In this document: piece after piece, positions 24,239-35,619 of the stretch
Layout of the letters: each line of letters begins with the position of its first letter
Position numbering within the stretch: the stretch's first letter is position 1
NCBI GenBank assembly: GCA_030770425.1
Contig: JASJFT010000064.1
Span: forward strand, 62,001-126,000
Source: Darksidea phi
Taxonomy: Eukaryota; Ascomycota; Dothideomycetes; Pleosporales; Lentitheciaceae
Direction: 5' to 3'
Length of the DNA stretch: 64,000 nt
The notes under the pieces: model-generated
Databases searched by the model: none
What the model was told of the DNA's origin: nothing
Seen by the model: only the letters and a program-made list of their open reading frames with translations
Made by a program: the position numbers and the translations under genes

Positions 24239-24771
24239 GGTAGCGGTGGAGGGTGGAGGGAGTAGGGAGTGGTGGGGGTGGTGAATGGTGGGAGGTCGAG
24301 GTTCGCGTGCCGAGAGAGTTCGCGAAAAGTTGCCCAGGTTTACCGAGACTAGCGCGCTTCTTTTAGGGACTTGCTCGGACTTGGACTCTACACTGCATCG
24401 CATACTTCATCACTCGACGACCGTTATGGCTGCGAAACCAAGCATCGGGCGTGTCTTCCCCGCCTGTTGGCCGAGGCTTATCTTAGCAGTCAGCCCCGTC
24501 GACGCCACCAATCGGAAGTTCCAGTCGACTTTCGTCACTGTACCATCACCGTCATGCCTGCGATAGAGTACCCACCAGAGCAATACAGATAATTGTTATC
24601 GCCTCTGCCATGTTTCTCAACTTTCTCGATGACCTCATATCCTACCAAGACACGTCTCTTCCTCAGTTTTCGAAACTCGCCTATCTTTACCTTGCGTGTT
24701 TACTATCGAGCTGCTTGATTGCGTGTGATAGCATTGGAACCTTCAGAAAGAAGAAGGGGAAAGCTGTCGAG
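24239..24771. other. Bidirectional promoter region of Y14 and 6PGDH-like gene
   Basis: About 530 bases between divergent start codons. Short ORFs here are not supported. I see no distinctive element. Confidence 0.5.
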
Positions 24772-26429
24772 ATGCCTGAATTTACCACTGTGGGTGTGTC
24801 GCAGACGGTTTCCGAAAATGATCACTGATCGAACTCAGGTTGCGATGGTAGGGTGCGGAAGCATGGGCGGAGGGATTTCGCTCCTGATGGCGGAAGACGG
24901 CGTCAACGTCTCGCTGTCAGACCCTGCAGAAGAGATGATGGACGCAGTGATCCAGAAAGCCGAAAAAGCAGGATATCATGGAAGGGTGCACAAGTTCAAA
25001 GACTACAGGGCACTCTGCGACTCACTCTCCACGCCACGACTGCTCTTCTTCTCTCTTCCGCACGGTAGCGTCGGTGACAAAGTCCTCGAAGGCCTCATGC
25101 CTCATCTCTCACGCGACGACATTATCCTCGACTGCGGAAACGAGCACTTTGCAAACACGGAACGCCGACAGAAGAAGTGCGAGGAGCCTGGCATCCGCTA
25201 CATTGGATGTGGGGTGAGTGGTGGCTACCAGGCTGCGCGTGCTGGACCGTCGATGAGCCCCGGGGGTGATGAGTCAACCCTAAAGGAACTTCTTCCGCTT
25301 CTACGGAAACTTGCGGCCAAGGACAAGCATGGGAAGCCGTGTGTAGGCATCATTGGGAAAGGCGGGGCTGGACATTATGTCAAAATGGTTCACAATGGTA
25401 TCGAGCACGGCATGATGAGCGCGATATGCGAGGCCTGGGGTATGATGCGGAATTTGGGGTTCGGCTATGAGGAAATCGGCAATGTATTTGCCAAATGGAA
25501 TGCATCGGGGGAGTTGGCACGTCCTCCCTCCTTACTATCCTGACAACACTAACGATGGAGTATAGAAAGGTACATTCCTAGTCTCCATCGGCGCCGACCT
25601 CTCCCACAAGCGCGAACCAGACAGCGACTCCTCTTCCCCCCGCCAAAACCACCCTCTTGTCATCTCCGAGGTCCTCGATAAAGTGGTCCAGGACGTCACC
25701 GGCGAAGAAGGCACAGGTGTATGGTCCAACACCGAGGCTATTAATCTCCACATCCCTGCCTTTACCCTCAACGTAGCGCATGCGTTCCGTCTCGCATCCG
25801 CATATCGCGGAGACCGCGAGCAAGCCAGCAAGACCTTTGAAGGCGGGTTTCCCCCACAGAAACTGCATGTGCCGGAGAAGGCGGCATTCGTAGAGGATCT
25901 GAGGAAAGCAACATATGCTGCTTGTCTGGCGAGCTACATACAGGGCATGAACCTCATCGCAGCCGCCGACAAGGAGCACGAATGGCATATCGATTACGCC
26001 CAAGTATGGCAGATTTGGCGCGCAGGCTGCATCATCCAAGCCGACTACATCTCCGACGAGATTCTCGCCCCAGTTCTCAAAGCACCCTCGGCAAGCCCCT
26101 CGTCAATCCACCTCCAACATGACGCACGAACTGCCCGCGACATCCGCAATGCTTACCCCTCCCTACGCCGTGTGGTTGCCAAAGCAGTGGAATCAGACCA
26201 AGTGGCGCCGGCAATGAGCGCCACGCTGGAGTACTTCAAGGTTATAACCGGAACGGATTTGCCGACGGCATTCTATGAGGCCGAGCTTGATTATTTTGGT
26301 TCACACATGTTTGATAAGAAGGGGGATGAGGACAAGCGGGTTAAGAAGCCGATGGAGGGGAAACATCATTTTGAGTGGAAGCCGGCGGTCAGTCAGGCGG
26401 GGACCTATGGCAAGGCGCAGAAGCTATGA
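24772..26429 (+). CDS. 6-phosphogluconate dehydrogenase-like oxidoreductase
   Basis: Member of the 6-phosphogluconate dehydrogenase family, but divergent from the housekeeping enzyme. Exons 24772-24789, 24839-25516 and 25566-26429 give 519 residues. The Rossmann start is VAMVGCGSMGGGISLL, whereas canonical enzymes have a G-x-A-x-x-G form. The substrate-site stretches GVSGGYQAARAGPS (near residue 130) and KGGAGHYVKMVHNGIEHG (near residue 180, with the catalytic Lys and the H-N pair) are kept, as is WRAGCIIQADYI in the C-terminal domain. It may be an NADP-dependent paralogue with the same or a related substrate. The second intron begins GCACGT, not GT. An alternative start without the first intron is MITDRTQ at 24819. 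It converges on PEX2 with only 38 bases between stops. Confidence 0.85.
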
Positions 26430-26467
26430 GTATCGGGTCTAGTCGTAAATGCAATGCAAAAATAAGC

Positions 26468-28030
26468 TTATTGGTCGTACTCTAGCTCTTCACCCTCTTC
26501 CTGCTCGTCCTCGTCATACTCTTCACTCTGTTCATCACTGTCACTTTGGTCCTCACTCGCCCTGGCCCACTCAGCACTCTCATCCAGACTCTGTCCAAGA
26601 TCCAACCCTCGCGTCCCTTCCATGCCCATCCTTCCCACCTCATCCGCCGTAGACCCCGAAGCTTCTTCCTCTGGAATAGGATCGACTTCTCGTAGTAACG
26701 CCTTCGACTCACTGTCTTTATCAGGATGGCTACCGACTGTGGCAAAACCGACACTCTTCCCGATGCCGCCACCGTGGGACGCCTGCGATTGTGGCGGAAG
26801 TCTTTCTTCGATTACATCGCCGTTCCACGGGCGGCATTCCTTGATCGTTTCGCCACAGCGGAGACATGTCCAACCTTCTCCCTCTTCGTTTGCGATACGC
26901 TGGGCTAAGCAGGCAAAGCAGTATATGCATCCGCAGGGTACTGCTTCGTACGGATTTGTGATGTCAGTCGCTGCGGATCCGACGACGCCTCCACCGCCTG
27001 CCGACTGTGTCATGATGTCTTGCTCCGATGCTGTTGTAGGATTTTGGTCACGGTAGCAAATAGCGCACGTGCGCTCAGGCAAAAAGCCGAGTTCACCCGC
27101 GGTTTTTTCGTCGTCTCCGTCGCTTGATGTCGGCGCTCGGCCTAGCAAGGCGAATAGGGAAGACTTGAGTTTTCGCCATGTGCGGGATAGGATGCGGCGC
27201 CAGCGGGAAATGCCGACGAGGGGTAGCAGAAAGAGTAGGAACTCTGTAAAGGCGTGCCAAACGAGTTGGCGGTTGAGATATTCGAAGGAAACTTCGCGGC
27301 TTGTGGAGTGCGATGTTGGTGTTAGTCGTAGACGGAGCAAGCGGTCTGTGAGGGTTCGGTACCGCCCATTCACGAGGAAGACGAGGAAAGAGGCTAGAGA
27401 TGCGACGTCGTGCGCCGAGCTTAGGTACTCTGTGATCATTCCGGCAAACTTTAATTTGTCGGGTTGTGGTCTTGTGTAGTCCTCGGAGGTAGAAAGCAAG
27501 TAATCTTCCCACTTGGTCCACGCATATCTTCCGCCAATCGTGACGACTCCGTACGCCGCTTTCTGCCAGTTCTTTGGAGGAGGTCGGCTTGGCGCACTTG
27601 TTCTTGCATCCGTGTACCGGAGCCCTTGTAGATGGGCGCCGTAGCTCGCGTTGTTATTCCATATGCTCAGCTTGAACAACACCAGTCTCAGTCCCAGCAA
27701 TATCTCGGGGGTGTAGTTGTCTGTGATGTGCGACCCAAAATACTTGAATCCCTCGGCAACCTGGCCCTTCAACAATTCGAGTAGTTCTTCATCCAGCAGC
27801 TCGGCGTCCACCTGCCCAACGCGGAACTCGGGGCGGGTGCCTTCTCGGCCCCTGATAGAATCCCAGACAAAGAGGCCAGCGCTGCCGAGTCTGTTGAAGG
27901 GAAAGGGTAGGCGCGTTATCGGGCGTGCGGAGGTGGGCGCCGCGGCGGAGGCTTCATGCTGGACTCGGGCGCGTTGGGCGCGGCGTGCGGCGATGCGTTC
28001 TTGCGCAGCGGCGAAGTCGGCGTGAGGCAT
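26468..28030 (-). CDS. PEX2: Peroxisomal RING E3 ligase subunit peroxin-2
   Basis: Single exon, 520 residues. With PEX10 and PEX12 it forms the retrotranslocation and ubiquitin-ligase complex in the peroxisomal membrane, which recycles the PEX5 receptor. The N-terminal half holds the family membrane region (ITRLPFPFNRLGSAG; YAWTKWEDYLL; SLASFLVFLVNGRYRTLTDRLL, which matches the Pex2/Pex12 signature; and FTEFLLFLLPLV). A C-terminal RING is visible: CAIC, then VPCGCIYCFACLAQ and WTCLRC. The usual His of C3HC4 is replaced by Cys in CGCIYC. The tail is acidic (DEQSEEYDEDEQEEGEE). Start chosen at the first in-frame ATG, 595 bases from the divergent KAP120 start. Confidence 0.93.
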   Translation of the reverse strand: MPHADFAAAQERIAARRAQRARVQHEASAAAPTSARPITRLPFPFNRLGSAGLFVWDSIRGREGTRPEFRVGQVDAELLDEELLELLKGQVAEGFKYFGSHITDNYTPEILLGLRLVLFKLSIWNNNASYGAHLQGLRYTDARTSAPSRPPPKNWQKAAYGVVTIGGRYAWTKWEDYLLSTSEDYTRPQPDKLKFAGMITEYLSSAHDVASLASFLVFLVNGRYRTLTDRLLRLRLTPTSHSTSREVSFEYLNRQLVWHAFTEFLLFLLPLVGISRWRRILSRTWRKLKSSLFALLGRAPTSSDGDDEKTAGELGFLPERTCAICYRDQNPTTASEQDIMTQSAGGGGVVGSAATDITNPYEAVPCGCIYCFACLAQRIANEEGEGWTCLRCGETIKECRPWNGDVIEERLPPQSQASHGGGIGKSVGFATVGSHPDKDSESKALLREVDPIPEEEASGSTADEVGRMGMEGTRGLDLGQSLDESAEWARASEDQSDSDEQSEEYDEDEQEEGEELEYDQ

Positions 28031-28625
28031 GGGTCATTGGGGAAGGTGTGAGTGCGGCGTCGTAGTTTGGAGAGGGGGGTTCGGTGATCGGTGATCGATG
28101 GTCGTGGTCTTCGACGGGTTGACCAGCGTGATGGCGTGACGGAAGCGGTGGTTCTAATGCTGGGCCGAGGTCTAGGGAATCGCCACGACCGACGAGGAAG
28201 AGGGCTGCAAAGGAACGCGGAGGAAGCGCATCCCGGAGAGCACCGAGGGTAGCAAATTGCAGAAGAGGCGTAGCGAAGAGAGACGACTGCACCCTTTGGG
28301 CTCTGGCGCGATGAGAAGAGCGGTGCAAAGTGCGCGGAACCGCGTCGGAACGCGCATTCGGCTACGGAGCAGGCGGTGCCGACCTAGTCGCTACGGAGCA
28401 GCACGGCAAGCTTTCTGGCAGCCACGGCCAGCAGTAAACAACATCCAGCACTTTGTGCCTCATGACCGCTGCGCTTGCCTGGGTGAGCAGGACACCTTCT
28501 TCCCGTTCCCCCTCAACCCTTGGCCGCGGCCTTGGTAATTCTCTTTCGTCCCCAGCATCCCATCCAAGATATACCCAACGCTCGAATGACCCCACCACGA
28601 CTTCATTTTGATACAACGCTGAACC
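28031..28625. promoter_or_regulatory. Shared upstream region of PEX2 and KAP120
   Basis: About 595 bases between divergent starts. It is GC-rich with overlapping Arg/Ser-rich shadow ORFs. No specific motif is claimed. Confidence 0.45.
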
Positions 28626-31600
28626 ATGGATGTCGAGTTCAGCGCCATAGAGGTGCCCGGCGAGGCTAACCCTCTGACCGAGGGCATCCTCTATCATGTC
28701 CTGCGGTCGGCATCCTCTACGGATCCCACGCAGATTCAAACGGGCGCAAAGCAACTGCAAGAGTGGGAGAAGGCAGCAAGGTACTATCCGCTGTTGCAGG
28801 CCGTCTTCCTCGACAAGTCGCTGCCATACGAGGTCCGCTACCTCGCCATCATCCAACTCAAGAACGGCATCGACAAGTACTGGCGCAAGACGGCAACCAA
28901 GTATGTTCCTACGACGGCTCGCAATAGCCCTATTCTGACTGTCCACAGTGCCGTGAACAAGGAAGACAAGGCTCAGGTCAGGTCGAGGCTACTCGAGAGC
29001 GCCGTCAACGAAGCAGACCAGCGTCTGGCGCTGCAGAATGCCTTGGTCGTTGCAAAGATTGTCCGCTTCGAGTATCCTGCGGACTGGCCCGACCTCTTCC
29101 AGCAGCTGCTCCAGATCCTCCGCGCCTCCGCCGAGCCACACGCGTTCCGTCTGCAACTCCCTCGAGCGCTTCTGGTACTTTTGTACATTGTGAAGGAGCT
29201 GTCTACAGGGCGTCTGCTGCGGACGCGGCAGAACTTGCAAAGCGTCGCACCTGAGATACTGAACGTACTAGGCAACATCTACGTGAACAAGGTGCAGAGC
29301 TGGCAGGCATTCTTTCGCGAGGGCGGCGACGATGAAGGCGGAGCTCTTGAGAACATCGAGAACAGCCTGCTCGCCATCAAGATCCTGCGTCGGCTGATAA
29401 TAACAGGCTACGAATTCCCGGGTAGGGCGAAGGATGTCCAAGAGTTCTGGACCCTGTCGCGGAATCACTTTGGCGAGTTCCTTCCATATGTAATGGACGA
29501 AGGCTCTCCGCTTGCTCCGTCCGCCCGCAAGCTCGTAGAAAAGCACTTGATGCAGCTCGCCAAGTTTCATCTCGCAATGGCAGCGACGCATCCAGCCAAC
29601 TTCGTCCTCCTGCCAAACTCTCTAGACCTCGTCCGCGCATACTGGAGTCTAGTCGCGCGCCTTGGGGAGGGCTGGGGGTCCAAGACCTTGGATAGCGCGA
29701 AAATCGGCACAGATGGTGACCAAGACGATGAGGCGCCCATCAACGAGCGTTTAGGCTTGAAAGGGCTCCTCCTGATGCGCGCCTGCGTGAAGATGGTCTT
29801 TTACCCGGCCCAGACTTTCCGCTTCAAACAGCAAGAGGAGAAAGACGAGAAGAACCATGCTACGCAGTTGGTCAAATCAGACCTTCTCACTGACGAGCTT
29901 GTTCGCGAAATGATTTCTGCTCTTGTTACGCGCTTCTTTGTTTTCAGACCGAGCGACCTCCGCATGTGGGAGGAAGAGCCGGATGAGTGGGAGAAGATGG
30001 AGGAGGGCGCTGAGGATTGGGAGTTTGCTATCCGGCCTTGCGCAGAGAAACTGTTTCTAGACCTCGCAAAGAATTTCAGAGATTTGATTCTTCAGCCTCT
30101 GCTCCAAGTCTTCCATACGGTTGCGAGTGAGTACTCACAAAAGAGTGCAGTCGTATATGCTAACGCATCGCAGCACCAGATAACGAAGACATTCTCTTCA
30201 AGGACTCTGTATATACCGCTATAGGCCTTGCCGCCGACATCCTGCTCGACCACCTCGACTTTGACTCGTTCATCACCAACACCCTGGTTGCGGAAGCGCA
30301 GAAACAAAAGCCGGGTTACAACATAATCCGCCGTCGCATTGCCATCATCATCGCGCAGTGGATCACCGTCAAGGTTGCCAAAGAAAAGAAACCTGTTGTC
30401 TACCAGATTTACCAACATCTACTAGACAGTAGCGACCCGCTCAACGACCAAGTCGTCCGAGTCACCGCGGCAAGGAAGTTTAAAGATGTTGCAGATGAAT
30501 GGGAGTTCAACGCCGACAACTTCCTACCATATGCGCCCGTCATCTTGGACCGATTAATGGCACTGGTACAGGAGGTTGAGCTGCAAGAGACCAAAATGGC
30601 GCTGTTGAACACTATTAGTAGCATAGTGGAGAGGTTGGAACATCACGTAAGTGTATGGCACTCTCGCAAGTACTCTGCTGACGATCGACAGATCACTCCA
30701 TACGCGAACAGCATCATATCCCTGCTCCCACCGCTTTGGGAGCAATCTGGCGAGGAACATCTCATGAAGCAGGCCATCCTGACCATCCTCGCCCGCCTCA
30801 CAAACGCTATGAAAGCCGACTCCCGCGCCTTTCACAGCTCCTTTCTTCCCATCATTCAAAGCGCTATCGAGCCGGGGTCAGACACACAAGTCTACCTCCT
30901 CGAAGACGCTCTCGATCTATGGTCGTCTATCCTAGCGCAGACGCCTTCAGCTCCAGAACCTACGCCTCCGGACCTGCTGAATCTGCTTCAGTACTTGCTT
31001 CCGCTCTTCTCCATGGACAATGACACTCTCAGAAAAGCTATCGAGATTACGGAAGCATATTTGCTCCTCGCTCCAGCGGCCGTATTGGCGGACAATTTCC
31101 GCCCAGAGCTCCTCCGCTCTTTAGCAGAGCTCTTAGGTAGCCTGAAGCCTGAAGCCAGCGGCAGGGTATCCCACCTAATGCAAACCATCATCCGCGGTGC
31201 CGACGGCCTCGGTGGTGAACAGGCCATCAAAGTCCTCGTCGCGGATCTCATTTCGTCTGGCTTCCTTACGAAGATAATGGAAGGTCTCCATGCCGCATGG
31301 TCGTTTCACCAATCGCACGGTCCTTATCAGGAAAAGCCCGACCGTGCCGTCGACGGTGTCGTAGAGACAGACTACTTTACCGTTTTCGCGCGTATTGGAC
31401 TTGCGTCTCCTCCCGTTCTGCTTGAAGCGCTCTCTTCAATCGGTGGCGCGGAGCTAGAGAAAACACTAGAATGGCTCCTAGAAGAGTGGTTCGGGCACAT
31501 CGAGAATATCGGGGATCCACCAAACAAAAAATTGATGACTCTTGTGCTTACGAGGTTGCTCGAGACGGGTGCACCGTGGATACTGGGCAAGTTGCAGAAC

Positions 31601-31977
31601 TTGATTGTGGTGTGGACGGATGTTTTGGGAGAGCTGTTGGACGGGATGGATGATAAGAGTGTCGAGTATGTCGATCCGCCGTCCGGTTACTCTGGAGCAT
31701 CAAGGAATGATTTTACTAACATCGAGGTAGTTGTCTCTACTGGCCCGAGGAACCACAACCTTACGCCCCCAACGATCCCGAAGCCCCAGAAGACGTTCGT
31801 AAACGCGAACTCATCTACTCCGATCCTGTCCACCGCCTCAATCTCGTATCTTTCGTGCGCGAGCACTTGCAACAAGCTATCCAAAACAGTGGGAGTGAAC
31901 AGCAGTTTCAGGAAGAGTGGTTGAGCCGCGTGGATAAAGATGTCTTGAAGGGCTTCGGGGACTTGGGGATTATGTGA
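28626..31977 (+). CDS. KAP120: Importin-beta family karyopherin Kap120 / importin-11
   Basis: Nuclear import receptor; yeast Kap120 is linked to ribosome-biogenesis cargo and Rpf1. Exons 28626-28900, 28949-30126, 30174-30646, 30692-31665 and 31731-31977 give 1,048 residues, close to the ~1,030 of yeast Kap120. The importin-beta N-terminal (Ran-binding) domain is visible at residues ~40-95 (AKQLQEWEKAARYYPLLQ; LAIIQLKNGIDKYWR). HEAT-type helices continue throughout. The C-terminus YSDPVHRLNLVSFVREHLQQ matches the family end and is reached only by using the fourth intron (donor GTATGT, branch TACTAAC, acceptor GTAG). Introns 1 and 3 are multiples of three without stops, so they look like coding sequence if unspliced. 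Translation ends GFGDLGIM. Confidence 0.92.
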
Positions 31978-32472
31978 AAGTGAATAAGCGATTCATACTG
32001 GACGGACGATGATAGTGTTAAAAGAGCGACTGGGGCCAAGCTGCGCGGTATACTATGACTCCATTAGATAGGAGAGGGCGGTGAGGAAGAGCGCCTCCAT
32101 CATGGCGAAAGTCGAGGATCGAACGGCACAGACGGTGGCGGATACCGACAAGGATGCATACCTATCGCTGATTAACATGAACATATATGTCTTGCAAAAG
32201 GATGTCTTGCTGCAAAGGGATAATGGTGTAATTGCGATGGAATCGCGCCAGGCCGTGACAAAGATACTGAGCTGACGCGTGTACGAAAGACCTGTCCCAA
32301 GATATGCTCTTTAATGTGGTTCCACGCCTGGAATTCCACGACGGAGGTTTCTTTTTTGACGTAAGCTTCAGCTCGTCCAGTAAAAACCGAAACGCCGAGC
32401 TGTACGCCAACTGAGCCGAGACGCCGGGTATCATCCGATATCACATAGATAGACCATTGTATCAATGACTTA
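31978..32472. other. Convergent 3' region
   Basis: Between the KAP120 and GH76 stops. Only short ORFs occur. Nothing else seen. Confidence 0.5.
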
Positions 32473-34433
32473 CTAGTCAAACCGCTCTTCATCCCCCATC
32501 TTTTTCAAAAACTCCCACATAGCCCTCACAACCGCCACTCCACTGCCCTGCGTCTCGACCGTACGCCCTCTTCCGCGATCGTTGCAGTCGCCCTTTGCAT
32601 TTTCGTGTCCACCGCTTGGCATATTCTGGAACTCTGCTTCCCGTCTTCCCTCTTCATCCGAATGCGAGTGCGAGAGGAGAGACGGACCATTCCGATAATC
32701 AACTGCGCGGGCGGAGATAGTTTTATATCTCTGCACGCTACTCTTGTCGATGTCAACGTTCGAATCTGCACCCCACCACGCTCCGAACCGCCCTTTGCGA
32801 TCGCGCGTTCCGAGGGCTGCTTGCGCGTTGTGGATGACCCACGGTGCATATTGCTCGCAGCTCTTTCGGTGCAGGTTTGCCACAATCCTTGAAGCACCGT
32901 GCGTTTTGCCGGGCCGAACGGGCGAGGTGGGCAATGGTGTACAGAAGGCTGTTATATGGTGAAAAAAGATACCCTTGAAGGTTTGGCCGTCTTGGTTGCA
33001 TGTTCCTGATGGATCGCAGAGTTCGGTGAGGATGCCGTGGGCGCCGAGACCTGCCCATCCCTCTATCGGACCTGACGTGGCGTTTTTCTTCCTTGTAGGG
33101 ATGATTCGCGAGCTGAAAGTAGCAGCTGTGGCGATTTTGGTCTCTGGCCAACCTGTAGCTAGGATAACGTCGCGAACAAGCGCATGTCCGTCTTCCAAAT
33201 AGGTGACATTACCCGTACCTTCCCATAGCCCGCGAAGACCAGAAAGAACGACGCCTTGATTATACGTGTACACCATCTCATTACGCTCATCACACTCAGT
33301 CTTGCTGTGGTTGCCGGCGTAATCTTTGATATGGAAGCCGTCAACATAAAGGCCTTGCTCATTCGTCATCCCAATGTTTGCGAGCCAATCGTAGCCGTTT
33401 ATCGCGTTGGCGAGGTAAATGGGGTCGTATGATGAGAGTGCGCTATCCATGCAAGTGTGTGCGTCGCCTAGTTTCTCTGCCGTGAGCTTCCTCCGGTCGG
33501 GGTGTTTGGCTTCAGCGCCCATGAAAGGGGAGCAATTGGAGTCGCCGGGAAAGTGCAGGTACATTCCGATACTCGCTGAGATGAAGAGCTCGTTCGTAAT
33601 GGCGTTTTTGTAGGGGAGGAGTCGGGGGTTCCAATTCATGCCCCCGCCGCAGAGTCTCCAGTCCCAGCCCTGCTCTGCTAGCTCATAAAAGACTCTCGCG
33701 CGGTGGGCAAAAGCTGGAATGAACTGCTGAGCATGCCACTTGCCTTTTCCGTTTGCAGCCTCTTCTTCACTTGGCGGATAATGGCTCTCAGAATGTGCAT
33801 TGATGAACTGAATGCTCTCTAGCCAACCCAGCACCACCCATAGCATATCATCAAAAGCCTGGCTCCTAATCGCAAAGTAATCTTCTCCAAAGTAGTACGT
33901 AACAGTCTGACCGAAATACTTGTTAATCTCGTTCTCCACCATTTGGGCCTCCACATCGAGCTTCCGCGTCTTATTAAAGGTGCCGGGCATTGTGTACGAG
34001 AGCGAGCGGGAAAGAGAAGAGAGCGTTGCAGAGAGATGGGTGCCCATGACGGCGGCGGTCCAGTCTATTGCCGTAGTCCATTTTCCGAGCCAGAGAGAGA
34101 AGTATTCCGTTTGCATCGCTTCGAGGGCGGCGTGGAGCTCTTTAAAGACATTGGATGCAGCACTCGGGGCATAGAAGGGTGCGTTTTGGGCGGGTTGTCG
34201 ATGTAGTAGTTCTTCCCGGTTCGGAGGGGAGAGTGGGCTTTGACGTTCGGGTGCGTGAACGATGTCGTGGTTTACTATCACACTGAGCGCCACGGAGAAG
34301 TGAGACCGGAGCTATACATACTTGGATGAGACGTCTTTTCGCTCTCAGTCGCCGATGCTAGGATCGCTAATAAAACAAGCAGCAGAAAAGAAGCCGATTG
34401 TAGCCACGCCCAAGAAGCGGCCCAGATGTGCAT
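32473..34433 (-). CDS. Secreted GH76-family (alpha-1,6-mannanase-like) protein
   Basis: Glycoside hydrolase family 76 protein, likely acting on alpha-1,6-mannan in fungal wall polymers. Exons 34433-34322 and 34274-32473 give 637 residues. Exon 1 encodes a signal peptide (MHIWAASWAWLQSASFLLLVLLAILASATE). The family motif with two adjacent acidic residues is FDDMLWVVLGWLESI; GH76 catalysis uses an Asp-Asp pair. Further family features are CGGGMNWNP, NAITNELFISAS and YTYNQGVVLSGL. The C-terminal ~120 residues are a polar, low-complexity extension after the catalytic region, and I see no GPI signal. The intron is 47 bases, GT-AG, with acceptor at 34275. An upstream in-frame Met exists at 34493, but MHIWAAS gives a cleaner signal peptide. 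Confidence 0.88.
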
Positions 34434-35145
34434 GATGGCGAAGCTTTGCGCTTCGATGTAAACGAAAGTGCTGGAACGAAGCCGTAAACACACCGTGACA
34501 GAGCGGCGCGTATCAATGTGCTAAGAAACGAACGTGGAACAGAAATAAGGATACGAAGGTAGTTCTGTAGTGTTAGGCAGAAGACTGGTGGACTAGCTGG
34601 ACATCAGCCTGTACTGAGTAGTGTGATCTTGGAGCTGGAGCTGGAGCTGGAGCTCGAGCCAACGTTTGAGGAGGGGCGGGGTGCAGCTTCTCCAGACCTT
34701 GGATCGACATCTCCAACACAAGACGGATATGATGGCTATGAAGCCCAAGCCAGGACCGCGTCTCTAGATGCAAGCCTGCTGATATGAAGGAGCTTAGTGG
34801 CACGGTGGTGAAAAATAGTGCGAACTTTGGGGGCAGTTTACCTGCTCAACCGCGAGAGTCCCATACATGATGGGGGGATGGAGATAGGGGAAGCGACTTG
34901 CAACTTCCTCCGCAGGATGTATATACATTCGCAACACTGAACAAAATTGTTGCCAATGGACACTCGGATTCCGGATCCCTTTGCGCTTTGCACTCCCAGC
35001 TGCATCTCGCTTAGCCCTATGGCTGCAGTTTTCCGTCGATTGCCCCACACGTTCACCGCCGCCACCCAAAAAAAGGCCGGCGCCCACCACCCCCAAACCA
35101 CCAAAAAGATTGGCCAAAAGATCGCAAAAAACCGCAAAAAAGTGC
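34434..35145. other. Intergenic, with GGAGCT repeat
   Basis: Upstream of the GH76 gene and downstream of the tRNA. A short (ggagct)n run occurs near 34630-34655. No supported gene. A T6 run on the minus strand at 35136-35141, just after the tRNA, fits a Pol III terminator. Confidence 0.5.
35136..35141 (-). terminator. Pol III terminator of tRNA-Leu
   Basis: A run of six T on the minus strand starting five bases after the tRNA discriminator base; a second T6 run follows about 10 bases on. Confidence 0.65.
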
Positions 35146-35240
35146 TGACAAGAGTGGGATTCGAACCCACGCGTATTTCTACACTAGCAGGGATGCTGGA
35201 AACCTGAAGCTAGCGCCTTAGACCGCTCGGCCATCTTGCC
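35146..35240 (-). tRNA. tRNA-Leu(CAG) with a 13-base intron
   Basis: Cloverleaf read on the minus strand. Acceptor arm GGCAAGA pairs with TCTTGTC (one G-U). The D-arm is TGGCCGAGCGGTCTAAGGC, as in leucine tRNAs. The anticodon stem CTAGC/GCTAG encloses loop TTCAGG...T, with anticodon CAG and the intron in the canonical place after position 37. A long class II variable arm follows, then T-arm GTGGG-TTCGAAT-CCCAC. The discriminator is A at 35146. It reads CUG leucine codons. Confidence 0.93.
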
Positions 35241-35619
35241 TGGACGAATTATGGCTTTTTGGGTCGCCAGCTAATACATGTACGGAAATATTGTCAAAAA
35301 AAAAAAGGCGGGCGCAGAGGAAAGAATGGCACCGACGTGGAAGCAACAAGGTGGGGCGCCGCAAATTTCAGCTACGGGCATGTCACAGCTGTGGCGACAA
35401 GGTTATGGGCCTTGTGGCTGTTGAGAAACCGGCGGGGAATACATCGCTTCTTCTCCAACATTATTTACGTCATGAATTCTCAAACCACCAGGATACACTG
35501 CATAGCACCGAGCAAAGCAGGTCCTTATCCAATGTCGATCGGGCATGCTTGAGCTATACGCATTCAATAAGACGAGACTGAAGCCGTCCTTCTAGTTCAT
35601 CGCTAGGCTCCAACATCAC
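35241..35619. other. Intergenic
   Basis: Upstream of the tRNA. An A11 run lies near 35297. No supported gene. Confidence 0.5.
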
